Made by a program: the position numbers and the translations under genes. Shown here piece after piece: positions 1 through 7,681 of a stretch of 64,000 nt of DNA; the stretch's first letter is position 1, and each line of letters opens with the position of its first letter. The notes under the pieces were generated by a model, which did no database searches, was not told the origin of the DNA, and worked only from the letters and a program-made list of their open reading frames with translations. Source of the DNA: Flagellimonas_B algarum (GTDB lineage: Bacteria > Bacteroidota > Bacteroidia > Flavobacteriales > Flavobacteriaceae); assembly GCF_040513375.1 (NCBI RefSeq), contig NZ_JBEVTG010000001.1, positions 992,001 to 1,056,000 of the forward strand. The letters run 5' to 3'.

Positions 1-291
1 CCCCAAAAAGGTGCCCAGTAAGATACCCGCGAGCATCCAAGGCAAGAATCGCAGCAAATACTTCCATTGGGTATGCCGATTGTAATAGAGTACTGCGAAC
101 ACATCGCCGACCAATAATAGGGGAATGATGAGTCCCGTCGATTGCCGGGCACCAAAGGCCAATGCCATTAAGGTGACATTGAAGATCGACATGCCTTTCA
201 AGCCGGCTTTCGAAACCCCCATTAAAAAGGACGCGGTAAAGGCCAATACCCAAGAGGAGGTTGAAAGGTCGATGGTCGAAAGTGTTTGCAT
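1..291 (-). CDS. TauE/SafE (TSUP) family membrane exporter, N-terminal part
   Basis: Reading leftwards from ATG at 291 there are 97 codons with no stop before the window edge, so the gene is cut off. The protein starts with a hydrophobic helix (about residues 10-28) that contains the stretch FLMGVSKAGLKG, typical of the first half of the sulfite exporter TauE/SafE family, followed by a second helix ending in PLLLVGDVFAVLYYNR. Such proteins carry sulfonates, sulfite or other small organic anions across the inner membrane, but the substrate cannot be told from the sequence. A perfect Bacteroidota -7 box lies 16 bases upstream of the start. Confidence 0.75.
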   Translation of the reverse strand, partial: MQTLSTIDLSTSSWVLAFTASFLMGVSKAGLKGMSIFNVTLMALAFGARQSTGLIIPLLLVGDVFAVLYYNRHTQWKYLLRFLPWMLAGILLGTFLG

Positions 292-306
292 ACAGGCTAG
301 CTACCG

Positions 307-314
307 CAAAAATA
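307..314 (-). promoter_or_regulatory. -7 promoter box for the TauE/SafE gene
   Basis: The minus strand reads TATTTTTG, a full match to the Bacteroidota -7 box TAnnTTTG, ending 16 bases before the ATG at 291. No TTG lies at the ideal 19-base distance; TTC is 20 bases upstream. Confidence 0.45.
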
Positions 315-426
315 CCCATTCTCCGCTCAAGGGCGAACCGTCTTTTGCCGTTGATAGCATTTTGTCATTCTTTGCTAGGAATGTTGCAAAAACAAGGGGG
401 CGTTCAAGGCCGTGCCAAAAAAGTAA

Positions 427-434
427 TATCTTTA
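427..434 (+). promoter_or_regulatory. Possible -7 box for the symporter gene
   Basis: TATCTTTA matches seven of eight positions of TAnnTTTG and lies 22 bases before the ATG at 457. The -33 element is poor (TTC, 21 bases upstream). Confidence 0.25.
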
Positions 435-456
435 GAAATCAACCAATTAATAAACT

Positions 457-2268
457 ATGCAACTCAGTACCCTCGACTATGTGCTGATTTTCGGCTTTTT
501 TGCCATCGTGCTCTCTATTGGGATCTACGTATCGAAAAAATCAGGCAAAGACTCCTCTGAATACTTTCTTTCAGGCCGAACCATGCCCTGGTGGCTGCTG
601 GGCCTTTCGATGGTCGCCACGACCTTTTCGACCGACACCCCCAATTTGGTGACCGATTTGGTTCGCTCGAGCGGAGTCTCCGCCAACTGGGGCTGGTGGT
701 GTTTTTTGTTGACGGGCATGCTGACGGTTTTCGTCTATGCCAAACTCTGGCGTAAGTCGAATGTCAAGACCGATCTGGAATTCTATGAACTGCGCTATGG
801 GGGAAAGCCCGCAAGCTTTCTTCGCAAGTTCCGCGCCGTGTATTTGGGCATCCTGTTCAATGTGATTACCATGTCGGCCGTAACCTTGGCGGCGATCAAG
901 ATCGGCGGCGTCATGTTGGGCTTGGAACCTTGGGTCACCGTGGTGGCCGCAGGCCTGATCACTGTCGTTTTTAGTGCCTTAGGCGGATTCAAAGGGGTGG
1001 TCTACAGTGATTTTCTCTTGTTTTTCGTGGCCATGGCCGGGGCTATAGGCGCTGCGGTCTATTTGGTCAACCTCCCTGAAGTTGGGGGTATCGAAGCCAT
1101 TTTACAGAACGAAAACGTCAAGGATAAACTGAGCATCCTTCCAGATTTCAGCGATAAAAAAGCCTTGATTACCATGCTGATCATTCCCCTTGCGGTACAA
1201 TGGTGGAGTTCATGGTACCCTGGCGGTGAGCCCGGAGGCGGGGGGTATATCGCCCAGCGCATGCTGGCAGCGAAAAATGAGAACCACGCCATTGGGGCGA
1301 CCTTCTTTTTCAACATCATGCACTATGCTTTGCGGCCTTGGCCTTGGATTTTGGTCGCTTTGGCCTCTTTGGTCATCTATCCGGATGTGGCGAGTATACA
1401 TGAGGCCTTTCCGAACGTAGCGGCTGACAAATTGGGCCATGACCTGGCCTATTCGGCCATGTTGACCAAATTACCCAGCGGCTTATTGGGCATCGTTTTG
1501 GCCTCTTTGGTCGCAGCCTATATGAGCACGATTTCTACGCAGCTCAATTGGGGGTCGAGTTATATGGTGTTCGATTTTTACAAACAACAGATCAATCCGA
1601 ACGCCACTGAAAAGCAGATGGTCGCCGTTGGGCGGTTGTCAACGGTGATTTTGATGGTTTTGAGCGCCTTTTTGGCCTTGGCCATGCAGAACGCAATGGG
1701 CATCTTCAACTTGCTGCTGTCTTTTGGAGCGGGCACGGGACTCATCTTTATCCTGCGCTGGTTCTGGTGGCGGATCAATGCGTGGAGTGAGATAACGGCC
1801 ATGTTCTCATCGGGCATTTTGGCCATTCTGTTGGAGACCACCTCCTTGAGAGGCTTTTTGTTCGGCGCCGAAAATGGCTTGTTGCCCGACTGGGGCGAAC
1901 TGCCCTTTATCATGGTCATCACCACTATCATTTGGTTGACGGCCACCTTTGTGACCCAACCCGAGTCTAAAGAAGTCTTGCAACAGTTCTATAAGAAAAT
2001 CCAACCTGGAGGTCCAGGCTGGTCTAAAGTCATCGCGGAAGCCGAAGAGGAATCGGTCGATATCGTCGAGGAGGGTGCTAAATGGAGTGTGCCCTCGGGG
2101 ATTACCGCTATGTTATTGGGGGTATTGCTAATCTACACCATCATGTTCGCCACCGGATACTGGATCTATGGAGAAACGACCTTGGCGATGGTACTGACCG
2201 CTGTGGCGGCCGTAGCGGGGTACCTGCTTACCCGGGTTTGGAATACTATGAAAGACAACATCCTTTGA
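457..2268 (+). CDS. Sodium:solute symporter (SSS/SglT family)
   Basis: A 603-residue inner-membrane protein with about 13-15 hydrophobic helices. The N-terminal helix (residues 6-25) is followed by SEYFLSGRTMPWW and STDTPNLVTDLVR, the sodium-site region typical of sodium:solute symporters. It should import a small solute with Na+. The substrate is not readable; sugar or amino-sugar uptake is the usual role of the SglT branch in Bacteroidota. The next gene starts one base after its stop, so the two are co-transcribed, and that neighbour is related to amino-sugar acetyltransferases. This makes an amino sugar a reasonable guess, no more. Confidence 0.85.
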   Translation: MQLSTLDYVLIFGFFAIVLSIGIYVSKKSGKDSSEYFLSGRTMPWWLLGLSMVATTFSTDTPNLVTDLVRSSGVSANWGWWCFLLTGMLTVFVYAKLWRKSNVKTDLEFYELRYGGKPASFLRKFRAVYLGILFNVITMSAVTLAAIKIGGVMLGLEPWVTVVAAGLITVVFSALGGFKGVVYSDFLLFFVAMAGAIGAAVYLVNLPEVGGIEAILQNENVKDKLSILPDFSDKKALITMLIIPLAVQWWSSWYPGGEPGGGGYIAQRMLAAKNENHAIGATFFFNIMHYALRPWPWILVALASLVIYPDVASIHEAFPNVAADKLGHDLAYSAMLTKLPSGLLGIVLASLVAAYMSTISTQLNWGSSYMVFDFYKQQINPNATEKQMVAVGRLSTVILMVLSAFLALAMQNAMGIFNLLLSFGAGTGLIFILRWFWWRINAWSEITAMFSSGILAILLETTSLRGFLFGAENGLLPDWGELPFIMVITTIIWLTATFVTQPESKEVLQQFYKKIQPGGPGWSKVIAEAEEESVDIVEEGAKWSVPSGITAMLLGVLLIYTIMFATGYWIYGETTLAMVLTAVAAVAGYLLTRVWNTMKDNIL

Positions 2269-2269
2269 T

Positions 2270-3358
2270 ATGAAAAATAGAATCCTTTCGGTCGATATCT
2301 TTCGGGGCATGACCATCGTGTTGATGATCTTGGTGAACACACCCGGCACCTGGTCGAATGTCTACGCCCCTCTTTTACATGCGAAATGGCATGGGTACAC
2401 CCCAACAGATCTGGTTTTTCCGTTTTTTCTGTTCATCGTGGGCACCTCGATTGTCTTCGCCTATCAAAACAAGCAAGCTTCCCCCGTGATTTATAAGAAA
2501 ATCACCATACGAAGCCTAAAACTGATTGGCTTAGGATTGTTCCTCGGGGCCTTCACCATCAGTTTTCCCTTCATTAAAGAGTTCGCCGACATCCGTTTCC
2601 CGGGGGTATTGCAACGTATCGGCGTCGTCTTTTTCTTTGCGGCCTTGTTGTTCTTGAACCTGCATTGGAAAAAGTTGATCTGGGTGGCGGTTGCCTTGTT
2701 GGTGGGGTATTATTTGTTGATGGCCTTCGTACCCGTTGAGGGGGTGGCCTCGACCTTTGAGCGCGCTCCGAACAACCTGGCCAACTATATCGACGTACAG
2801 TTGTTCGGCACCCACAACTACAAGCCCGATTACGATCCAGAGGGATTGTTGAGTACGATTCCTTCGGTGGTGAGTTCCCTGTTGGGAATCTTCACCGGAT
2901 TGATCTTGGTATCGAAACAGCAAAAGAAAGCCACCCTACTCTTTGGCATCGGTGGCGGCCTTTTGCTTTTAGGACACCTCTGGGATTTTATCTTTCCGAT
3001 CAATAAAGCCCTTTGGACCAGCAGCTTCGTGTTGGTGACCGCAGGCTGGGCCAACATTGTTTTGGCGCTGATCTATTACTTGACCGATATCAAGGACATC
3101 CGATTCGGAAGTATCTTTCGCTACGCCGGGGCCAATGCGATCGTGGTCTACTTCCTATCGAGCTTTATTAGCAAGTTGTTTTACCTGATCAAGGTGGATG
3201 GGGAGACCTCCCTCCATGGCTGGTTGTTCCAAACGATTTACGTACATGACGGCCTATCGATGGAACTTTCTTCCTTGCTCTACGGATTGACGGTAGTGGG
3301 TTTTTATTGCCTGCTGGCCTATGTGCTTTACAAGCGGAAGATCTTCATCAAGGTTTAG
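2270..3358 (+). CDS. Heparan-alpha-glucosaminide N-acetyltransferase-like (NagX/DUF5009) membrane protein
   Basis: 362 residues with about 10 membrane helices. The N-terminus RILSVDIFRGMTIVLMILVN and the following PTDLVFPFFLFIVGTSI are the signature of the HGSNAT/NagX group, multi-pass proteins that in animals transfer acetyl groups to glucosamine residues. In bacteria NagX-like genes sit with amino-sugar uptake genes. The conserved Asp of SVDIFRG is present. The start codon lies one base after the symporter stop, giving a two-gene operon. Its stop overlaps the stop of the convergent riboflavin synthase gene by four bases. The chemical substrate is inferred from the family only. Confidence 0.8.
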   Translation: MKNRILSVDIFRGMTIVLMILVNTPGTWSNVYAPLLHAKWHGYTPTDLVFPFFLFIVGTSIVFAYQNKQASPVIYKKITIRSLKLIGLGLFLGAFTISFPFIKEFADIRFPGVLQRIGVVFFFAALLFLNLHWKKLIWVAVALLVGYYLLMAFVPVEGVASTFERAPNNLANYIDVQLFGTHNYKPDYDPEGLLSTIPSVVSSLLGIFTGLILVSKQQKKATLLFGIGGGLLLLGHLWDFIFPINKALWTSSFVLVTAGWANIVLALIYYLTDIKDIRFGSIFRYAGANAIVVYFLSSFISKLFYLIKVDGETSLHGWLFQTIYVHDGLSMELSSLLYGLTVVGFYCLLAYVLYKRKIFIKV

Positions 3359-3945
3359 TCACGCAAGGTAATCAAGCGGGCCACATACTTTCCGATCACA
3401 TCGAATTCAAGGTTGACCGTATCGCCTACCTTATAGCTATGGAATCGCGTATGCTCGTAGGTATACGGAATAATGGCCACACTGAAGGCATCACGTTTGG
3501 AGTCGACAACGGTCAGGCTTACGCCGTCAACGGTAATCGAACCTTTTTCAATGGTGATATTCCCTAAATCGGGATCGTATCGGAAGCTGAAGAACCAGCT
3601 GCCGTCCTTTTCCTCAATGGCGGTGCAGGTCGCCGTCTGGTCGACATGGCCTTGTACGATATGCCCGTCGAGCCGTGCACCCATTTTCATCGCCCGTTCG
3701 AGGTTGACCACGGATCCCTCGCTAAGACCTCCTAGGCTCGATTTTTCCAAGGTTTCGGCAATGGCCGTTACCGTATACCCCGTATCGTTCAAGGCAATGA
3801 CGGTCAAGCAAACGCCATTGTGCGCCAGGCTCTGATCGATCTGCAGTTCGGGAGCGAGTTCTGAATCGATCGTGAGGTGTAAATTCGAACCTTCGGCCTC
3901 CAATTTCGCCACGGTTCCCAGGGTTTCAATAATGCCCGTAAACAT
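3355..3945 (-). CDS. ribE: Riboflavin synthase, alpha chain
   Basis: 196 residues, the usual length. It converts two molecules of 6,7-dimethyl-8-ribityllumazine to riboflavin plus a pyrimidine in the cytoplasm. The family N-terminus MFTGIIETLG is intact. Two lumazine-binding domains follow each other: about residues 1-95, with NGVCLTV, and about 96-190, with KGSITVDGVSLTV; both substrate loops are present. Gene order is convergent with the NagX-like gene (stops overlap) and divergent from pdxA with 55 bases between starts. It stands alone rather than in a rib operon. Confidence 0.95.
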   Translation of the reverse strand: MFTGIIETLGTVAKLEAEGSNLHLTIDSELAPELQIDQSLAHNGVCLTVIALNDTGYTVTAIAETLEKSSLGGLSEGSVVNLERAMKMGARLDGHIVQGHVDQTATCTAIEEKDGSWFFSFRYDPDLGNITIEKGSITVDGVSLTVVDSKRDAFSVAIIPYTYEHTRFHSYKVGDTVNLEFDVIGKYVARLITLRD

Positions 3946-3960
3946 AATCGTATAATTAAG

Positions 3961-3968
3961 TAGCTTTG
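3961..3968 (+). promoter_or_regulatory. -7 promoter box for pdxA
   Basis: TAGCTTTG is a full match to TAnnTTTG and lies 32 bases before the pdxA ATG in the short divergent gap with ribE. A clear -33 TTG at the right distance is missing. Confidence 0.35.
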
Positions 3969-4000
3969 CGTGGTAAAATTAGGCAATGCGTTTTTGATTT

Positions 4001-5077
4001 ATGGGCGAACAGCGAAAAATACGGTTGGGAATTTCAGTGGGTGATTTGAACGGCATCGGCTGCGAGGTCGCACTTCGTTCCTTCGAAGATGCCCGAATGC
4101 TCGATTTCTGTACACCGGTCCTATTCGCTTCGAACAAAGCGATATCACACCAAAAACAGACCCTGGGCATCCCGATCAGCTTCAATGGTATCCGAGAGGC
4201 ATCAAAGGCGGTTGACGGCAAGTTGAACGTGGTCAACGTTTGGAGAGAGCCCTTTGAGACCGAATTCGGCCAAGCTACCGGATTAGGGGGTGAATTTGCG
4301 ATCAAGTCCTTGCGAGCGGCAGTGGCGAGTTTAAAGAAAAACGAAATCGACGTTTTGGTGACCGCCCCGATCAACAAGAACAACATCCAATCGGAAGCTT
4401 TTAATTTTCCGGGGCATACTGATTTTTTAGCCCAGGAACTCGATGGCGAAAGCCTGATGTTCATGGTGGCAGGTTCGCTCCGCGTCGGTTTGTTGACCGA
4501 TCATATTGCGGTGAAGGAGGTAGCGGCGAGCATCAGTTCGAAGGTGGTGCGCAATAAGGTGCTGACCATGCTGAAATCGCTGAGAATGGATTTCGGCATC
4601 CGAAAACCTAAAATCGCCCTGTTAGGCATCAACCCGCATAGTGGGGATAACGGCACGATCGGCGAAGAAGACGAAAAAGTCATGAAACCCACCATTGAAG
4701 GCCTATTCAATGAAGGGCATTTGGTTTATGGGCCCTATTCCGCAGATAGTTTTTTCGGTTCAAACGGCCATCATAAGTTCGATGCCATCTTGGCAGCCTA
4801 TCACGACCAAGGCCTGATACCTTTCAAAACCCTGTCGTTCGGGCAAGGGGTGAACTTCACCGCCGGACTTTCAAAAGTACGTACTTCACCAGACCACGGA
4901 ACGGCCTATGAAATCGCCGGTCAAGGCAAGGCCGATGCCAGCTCGTTCAAAGAGGCGGTATTCACGGCCCTCAAGGTATTCAAGAACCGAATGGAGTTCG
5001 CCGAACTCACCCAAAATCCGCTAAAAAAGCAAAACCCCAAGAACCATAACAAAAAAGGGAAGGGGGCAACGGCATAA
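4001..5077 (+). CDS. pdxA: 4-hydroxythreonine-4-phosphate dehydrogenase
   Basis: 358 residues. It oxidises and decarboxylates 4-phosphohydroxy-L-threonine to 3-amino-2-oxopropyl phosphate in the DXP-dependent route to pyridoxal phosphate. The N-terminus GISVGDLNGIG, the NFPGHTDFLA stretch, the metal-binding AAYHDQGLIPFK and the C-terminal RTSPDHGTAYEIAG are family hallmarks. The last 25 residues are a lysine- and asparagine-rich tail (NPLKKQNPKNHNKKGKG) not needed for the fold and probably disordered. ATG 4001 is the natural start. It is followed after 100 bases by DUF177 under its own promoter. Confidence 0.95.
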   Translation: MGEQRKIRLGISVGDLNGIGCEVALRSFEDARMLDFCTPVLFASNKAISHQKQTLGIPISFNGIREASKAVDGKLNVVNVWREPFETEFGQATGLGGEFAIKSLRAAVASLKKNEIDVLVTAPINKNNIQSEAFNFPGHTDFLAQELDGESLMFMVAGSLRVGLLTDHIAVKEVAASISSKVVRNKVLTMLKSLRMDFGIRKPKIALLGINPHSGDNGTIGEEDEKVMKPTIEGLFNEGHLVYGPYSADSFFGSNGHHKFDAILAAYHDQGLIPFKTLSFGQGVNFTAGLSKVRTSPDHGTAYEIAGQGKADASSFKEAVFTALKVFKNRMEFAELTQNPLKKQNPKNHNKKGKGATA

Positions 5078-5103
5078 AACCCTATTTTTATTTGGTTTAG
5101 GAA

Positions 5104-5133
5104 TTGTGCTTTTGCAAATAAATGGTATCTTTG
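5104..5133 (+). promoter_or_regulatory. Bacteroidota housekeeping promoter for DUF177-rpmF
   Basis: TTG at 5104-5106, a 19-base spacer and TATCTTTG at 5126-5133 match the consensus TTG-N19-TAnnTTTG at every fixed position. Transcription should start near 5140, giving a leader of about 38 bases before the ATG at 5178. Confidence 0.75.
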
Positions 5134-5140
5134 CCCCCGC

Positions 5141-5168
5141 CTTATCAGGCTGATGCACAAATGATAAG
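5141..5168 (+). promoter_or_regulatory. Inverted repeat in the DUF177-rpmF leader
   Basis: CTTATCA at 5141-5147 pairs perfectly with TGATAAG at 5162-5168 across 14 bases. It begins where the transcript should begin and ends nine bases before the start codon, so it could be an operator or a leader hairpin. No T-run follows, so it is not a terminator. Confidence 0.4.
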
Positions 5169-5177
5169 TGTAGGAAC

Positions 5178-5708
5178 ATGAAGTTGAGAGCGTTTTATAT
5201 TCCATTTTCGGGACTAAAACAGGGAAAACACGAATTTGCGTATTCAATTGACAATGCGTTCTTTGAATCTTTTGATTACCAAGAGTTTAACGACTCAGCG
5301 ATAGAAGTCGTGGCCGTTTTGAACAAAATGAGCACCATGATGGAACTCGAGATAACGGCCAGCGGAACGGTCAACGTCAATTGCGATGTAACCAATGAAC
5401 CGTTCGACCTGCCCCTTAGCGCGAGTTTGCCGTTGGTCATTAAATTCGGGGAGGAATTCAACGATGAGGATGATGAAATCCTGATCCTTCCGCATGGCGA
5501 ACACCAGTTCAGCATCGCACAGTACATGTACGAAATGCTTGTGTTGGCCGTTCCCCAGAAACGGGTGCATCCAGGAGTTGCCGATGGAAGTTTGCAATCG
5601 GAAGCCCTCGATAAACTCGAAACCCTTGGTTTGAAAGAAGAGAACGAGACATCAGAACAGACCGACCCGCGATGGGACGATTTAAAAAAATTATTAAACG
5701 ATAAATAG
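5178..5708 (+). CDS. DUF177 / YceD family protein
   Basis: 176 residues. YceD-family proteins almost always stand directly before rpmF and are tied to 23S rRNA/large-subunit maturation in other bacteria and plants. Family marks are the VNVNCDVTNEPFDLPL segment around residues 66-81, LAVPQKRVHPG around 124-134 and the C-terminal DPRWDDLKKLL. Only the first Cys of the usual metal-binding pair is present, so zinc binding is unlikely. The rpmF start follows after six bases, so the two are co-transcribed from the promoter at 5104-5133. Confidence 0.9.
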   Translation: MKLRAFYIPFSGLKQGKHEFAYSIDNAFFESFDYQEFNDSAIEVVAVLNKMSTMMELEITASGTVNVNCDVTNEPFDLPLSASLPLVIKFGEEFNDEDDEILILPHGEHQFSIAQYMYEMLVLAVPQKRVHPGVADGSLQSEALDKLETLGLKEENETSEQTDPRWDDLKKLLNDK

Positions 5709-5714
5709 GTAACG

Positions 5715-5915
5715 ATGGCACATCCTAAAAGAAAAATATCAAAAACCAGAAGGGACAAAAGACGTACCCATTACAAGGCCACTATGCCAACCATCGCCAA
5801 AGATCCTTCAACTGGCGAGATGCATTTGTTCCACAGGGCGCACTGGCATGAGGGCAAATTGTATTATAGAGGTCAGGTTTTGATCGACAAAGCCGAAGAG
5901 GAAAACGCTGCCTAA
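5715..5915 (+). CDS. rpmF: 50S ribosomal protein L32
   Basis: 66 residues, starting MAHPKRKISKTRRDKRR, the basic N-terminal tail of bL32. The centre (HLFHRAHWHEGKLYYRGQ) is typical of Bacteroidota. The cysteine pairs that hold zinc in many L32 proteins are absent, so this is the zinc-independent (C-minus) form. It ends at a strong terminator, so its message stops before fabH, although rpmF and fabH are often one transcript elsewhere. Confidence 0.97.
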   Translation: MAHPKRKISKTRRDKRRTHYKATMPTIAKDPSTGEMHLFHRAHWHEGKLYYRGQVLIDKAEEENAA

Positions 5916-5940
5916 GCGACTTCGGATACCGAAAAAATGG

Positions 5941-5974
5941 AACTCCCGACGTGAAGAATGTCGGGAGTTTTTTT
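5941..5974 (+). terminator. Rho-independent terminator after rpmF
   Basis: A perfect 10-bp stem (AACTCCCGAC at 5941-5950 and GTCGGGAGTT at 5960-5969) with a nine-base loop is followed by a run of seven T. Confidence 0.92.
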
Positions 5975-6002
5975 ATGGGGCGAATTTTTCGAAAACAAAC
6001 AA

Positions 6003-6077
6003 TTTTGGCACAAAAAGTCATGGAAAATCACTATTTTTCACCGCTTTTGGGTCAAAAACACAACTTTTTGACCAAAA
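6003..6077 (+). promoter_or_regulatory. Three-half-site operator candidate before fabH
   Basis: TTTTGGGTCAAAAA (6045-6058) faces TTTTTGACCAAAA (6065-6077), a 13-bp inverted repeat with one extra G and a six-base centre. A third copy, TTTTGGCACAAAAA (6003-6016), lies 42 bases upstream in direct orientation and matches 12 of 14 positions. The repeat covers the expected transcription start of fabH-accB-accC, so a repressor site or a leader hairpin is likely. The binding factor is unknown. Confidence 0.55.
6032..6039 (+). promoter_or_regulatory. Possible -7 box for fabH-accB-accC
   Basis: TATTTTTC matches seven of eight positions of TAnnTTTG; transcription would start near 6046, inside the inverted repeat 6045-6077. 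The -33 region is not clear. Confidence 0.35.
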
Positions 6078-6089
6078 ATGAAGGGCAAT

Positions 6090-7085
6090 ATGACTAAACT
6101 AAAAGCAGCAATTACCGCTGTTGGGGCCTATCTCCCAGAATTCGTTTTGACCAATAAATTGTTGGAGGGCATGGTCGATACCAATGATGAATGGATCACT
6201 AGTAGAACCGGAATCAAAGAACGAAGGATCTTGAAGGAAGAAGGCAAAGGCACCTCCTTCATGGCCATCAAAGCCGCAGAAGACCTTATGGCCAAGACGG
6301 GTTTGGATCCAAAAGACATCGACATGATCATCATGGCTACGGCCACTCCAGATCTTCCGGTCGCAGCGACCGGTGCCTACGTGGCCTCCGAGATCGGAGC
6401 AACGAACGCCTTTTCATATGACCTTCAAGCCGCATGCAGTAGCTTTCTTTACGGCATGTCTACCGCCGCTTCGTATGTGGAGTCGGGCCGTTACAAAAAA
6501 GTGTTGTTGATCGGGGCCGATAAGATGTCTTCGATCATTGATTATACCGACCGTACCACCTGTATCATTTTCGGTGATGGGGCCGGGGCCGTTCTATTCG
6601 AACCCAACGAAGAAGGTATGGGCTTGCAAGATGAGTATCTACGATCCGATGGGATCGGACGACAGTTCTTGAAAATCGATGCCGGCGGATCGATCTTACC
6701 CGCAAGTACCGAAACGGTGAACAACAAACAACACTATGTGTTTCAAGACGGGAAATCGGTGTTCAAATTCGCGGTTTCGAATATGGCCGATGTTTCCGCC
6801 AAGATCATGGAGCGCAACGCATTGACCCATGAAGACGTGCATTGGTTGGTACCGCACCAAGCCAACAAACGGATCATTGATGCCACTGCAAGGCGTATGG
6901 GCCTAGATGATGCGAAGGTGATGATGAACATCCACCGATACGGCAATACGACTTCGGCCACCTTGCCGTTGCTTTTGCACGATTATGAAAAACAACTGAA
7001 AAAAGGGGATAATCTGGTATTCGCGGCCTTCGGGGGCGGATTCACATGGGGTTCCGTTTACCTGAAATGGGCCTACAATTCATAA
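6090..7085 (+). CDS. fabH: 3-oxoacyl-ACP synthase III (KASIII)
   Basis: 331 residues from the ATG at 6090. It joins acetyl-CoA and malonyl-ACP to start fatty-acid synthesis. The catalytic Cys is residue 116 (LQAACSSFLYG); the catalytic His lies in VPHQANKRII and the Asn in RYGNTTSATLPL, so the triad is complete. An ATG at 6078 would add MKGN but directly abuts the inverted repeat ending at 6077; family proteins begin like MTKLKAAITAVG, so 6090 is preferred. accB starts 24 bases after its stop, followed by accC, so the operon supplies malonyl-CoA and its first user together. Confidence 0.95.
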   Translation: MTKLKAAITAVGAYLPEFVLTNKLLEGMVDTNDEWITSRTGIKERRILKEEGKGTSFMAIKAAEDLMAKTGLDPKDIDMIIMATATPDLPVAATGAYVASEIGATNAFSYDLQAACSSFLYGMSTAASYVESGRYKKVLLIGADKMSSIIDYTDRTTCIIFGDGAGAVLFEPNEEGMGLQDEYLRSDGIGRQFLKIDAGGSILPASTETVNNKQHYVFQDGKSVFKFAVSNMADVSAKIMERNALTHEDVHWLVPHQANKRIIDATARRMGLDDAKVMMNIHRYGNTTSATLPLLLHDYEKQLKKGDNLVFAAFGGGFTWGSVYLKWAYNS

Positions 7086-7109
7086 CATCAACTAACTAAA
7101 TCAAATTCA

Positions 7110-7604
7110 ATGGATATTAAGGAAATTCAAAGTCTAATCAAGTTCGTGGCCAAATCCGGTGCCAGCGAAGTGAAATTAGAAATGGAAGACGTCAAGATTA
7201 CCATTCGAACCGGTAGTGCCTCGTCTACACCTGAAACGACCATCGTTCAGCAAATTCCAATGGCGCAGGCCCCCGTGGCTGCCGCTCCGGCGCCCGTCGC
7301 CGCTGAGACCCCAGCCGCACCTGCAGCTCCCGCTGCTCCCGCCCCTGCGGATGATGAATCGAAATACATCACCATCAAATCACCGATCATCGGTACCTTC
7401 TATCGCAAACCTTCTCCAGACAAACCTGCTTTCGTCGAAGTGGGATCTGATATCAAGAAGGGCGACGTGCTTTGCGTCATCGAAGCGATGAAGCTATTCA
7501 ACGACATCGAATCGGAGGTCGCCGGTAAGATCGTCAAAGTTTTGGTCGACGATTCTTCACCAGTAGAGTTCGATCAACCCTTGTTCTTGGTCGACCCGAG
7601 TTAA
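7110..7604 (+). CDS. accB: Biotin carboxyl carrier protein of acetyl-CoA carboxylase
   Basis: 164 residues. The N-terminal helix region (1-45) is followed by a flexible Ala/Pro linker (about 49-84) and the biotinyl domain (about 87-163). The biotin-accepting lysine is Lys128 in CVIEAMKLFND. It carries CO2 between biotin carboxylase (accC, 77 bases downstream) and the carboxyltransferase, whose genes are not in the window. The linker is typical of the family and not a repeat artefact. Confidence 0.97.
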   Translation: MDIKEIQSLIKFVAKSGASEVKLEMEDVKITIRTGSASSTPETTIVQQIPMAQAPVAAAPAPVAAETPAAPAAPAAPAPADDESKYITIKSPIIGTFYRKPSPDKPAFVEVGSDIKKGDVLCVIEAMKLFNDIESEVAGKIVKVLVDDSSPVEFDQPLFLVDPS

Positions 7605-7681
7605 GCCGTACCCTTCCAAACCCTAATCCGATCTGTTCGGGAAACCAGGGTTGTGAAATCAAAGCGTTCAAAACTTAAGCT

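Noticed and set aside
125..487. Reading frame on the plus strand over the TauE/SafE gene
   Set aside because: It lies opposite a gene with clear family match and has no recognisable protein.
6004..6021. Sigma54 promoter TGGCACAAAAAGTCAT before fabH
   Set aside because: The -24 half is perfect but there is no GC at the -12 place; the site is better explained as an operator half-site.
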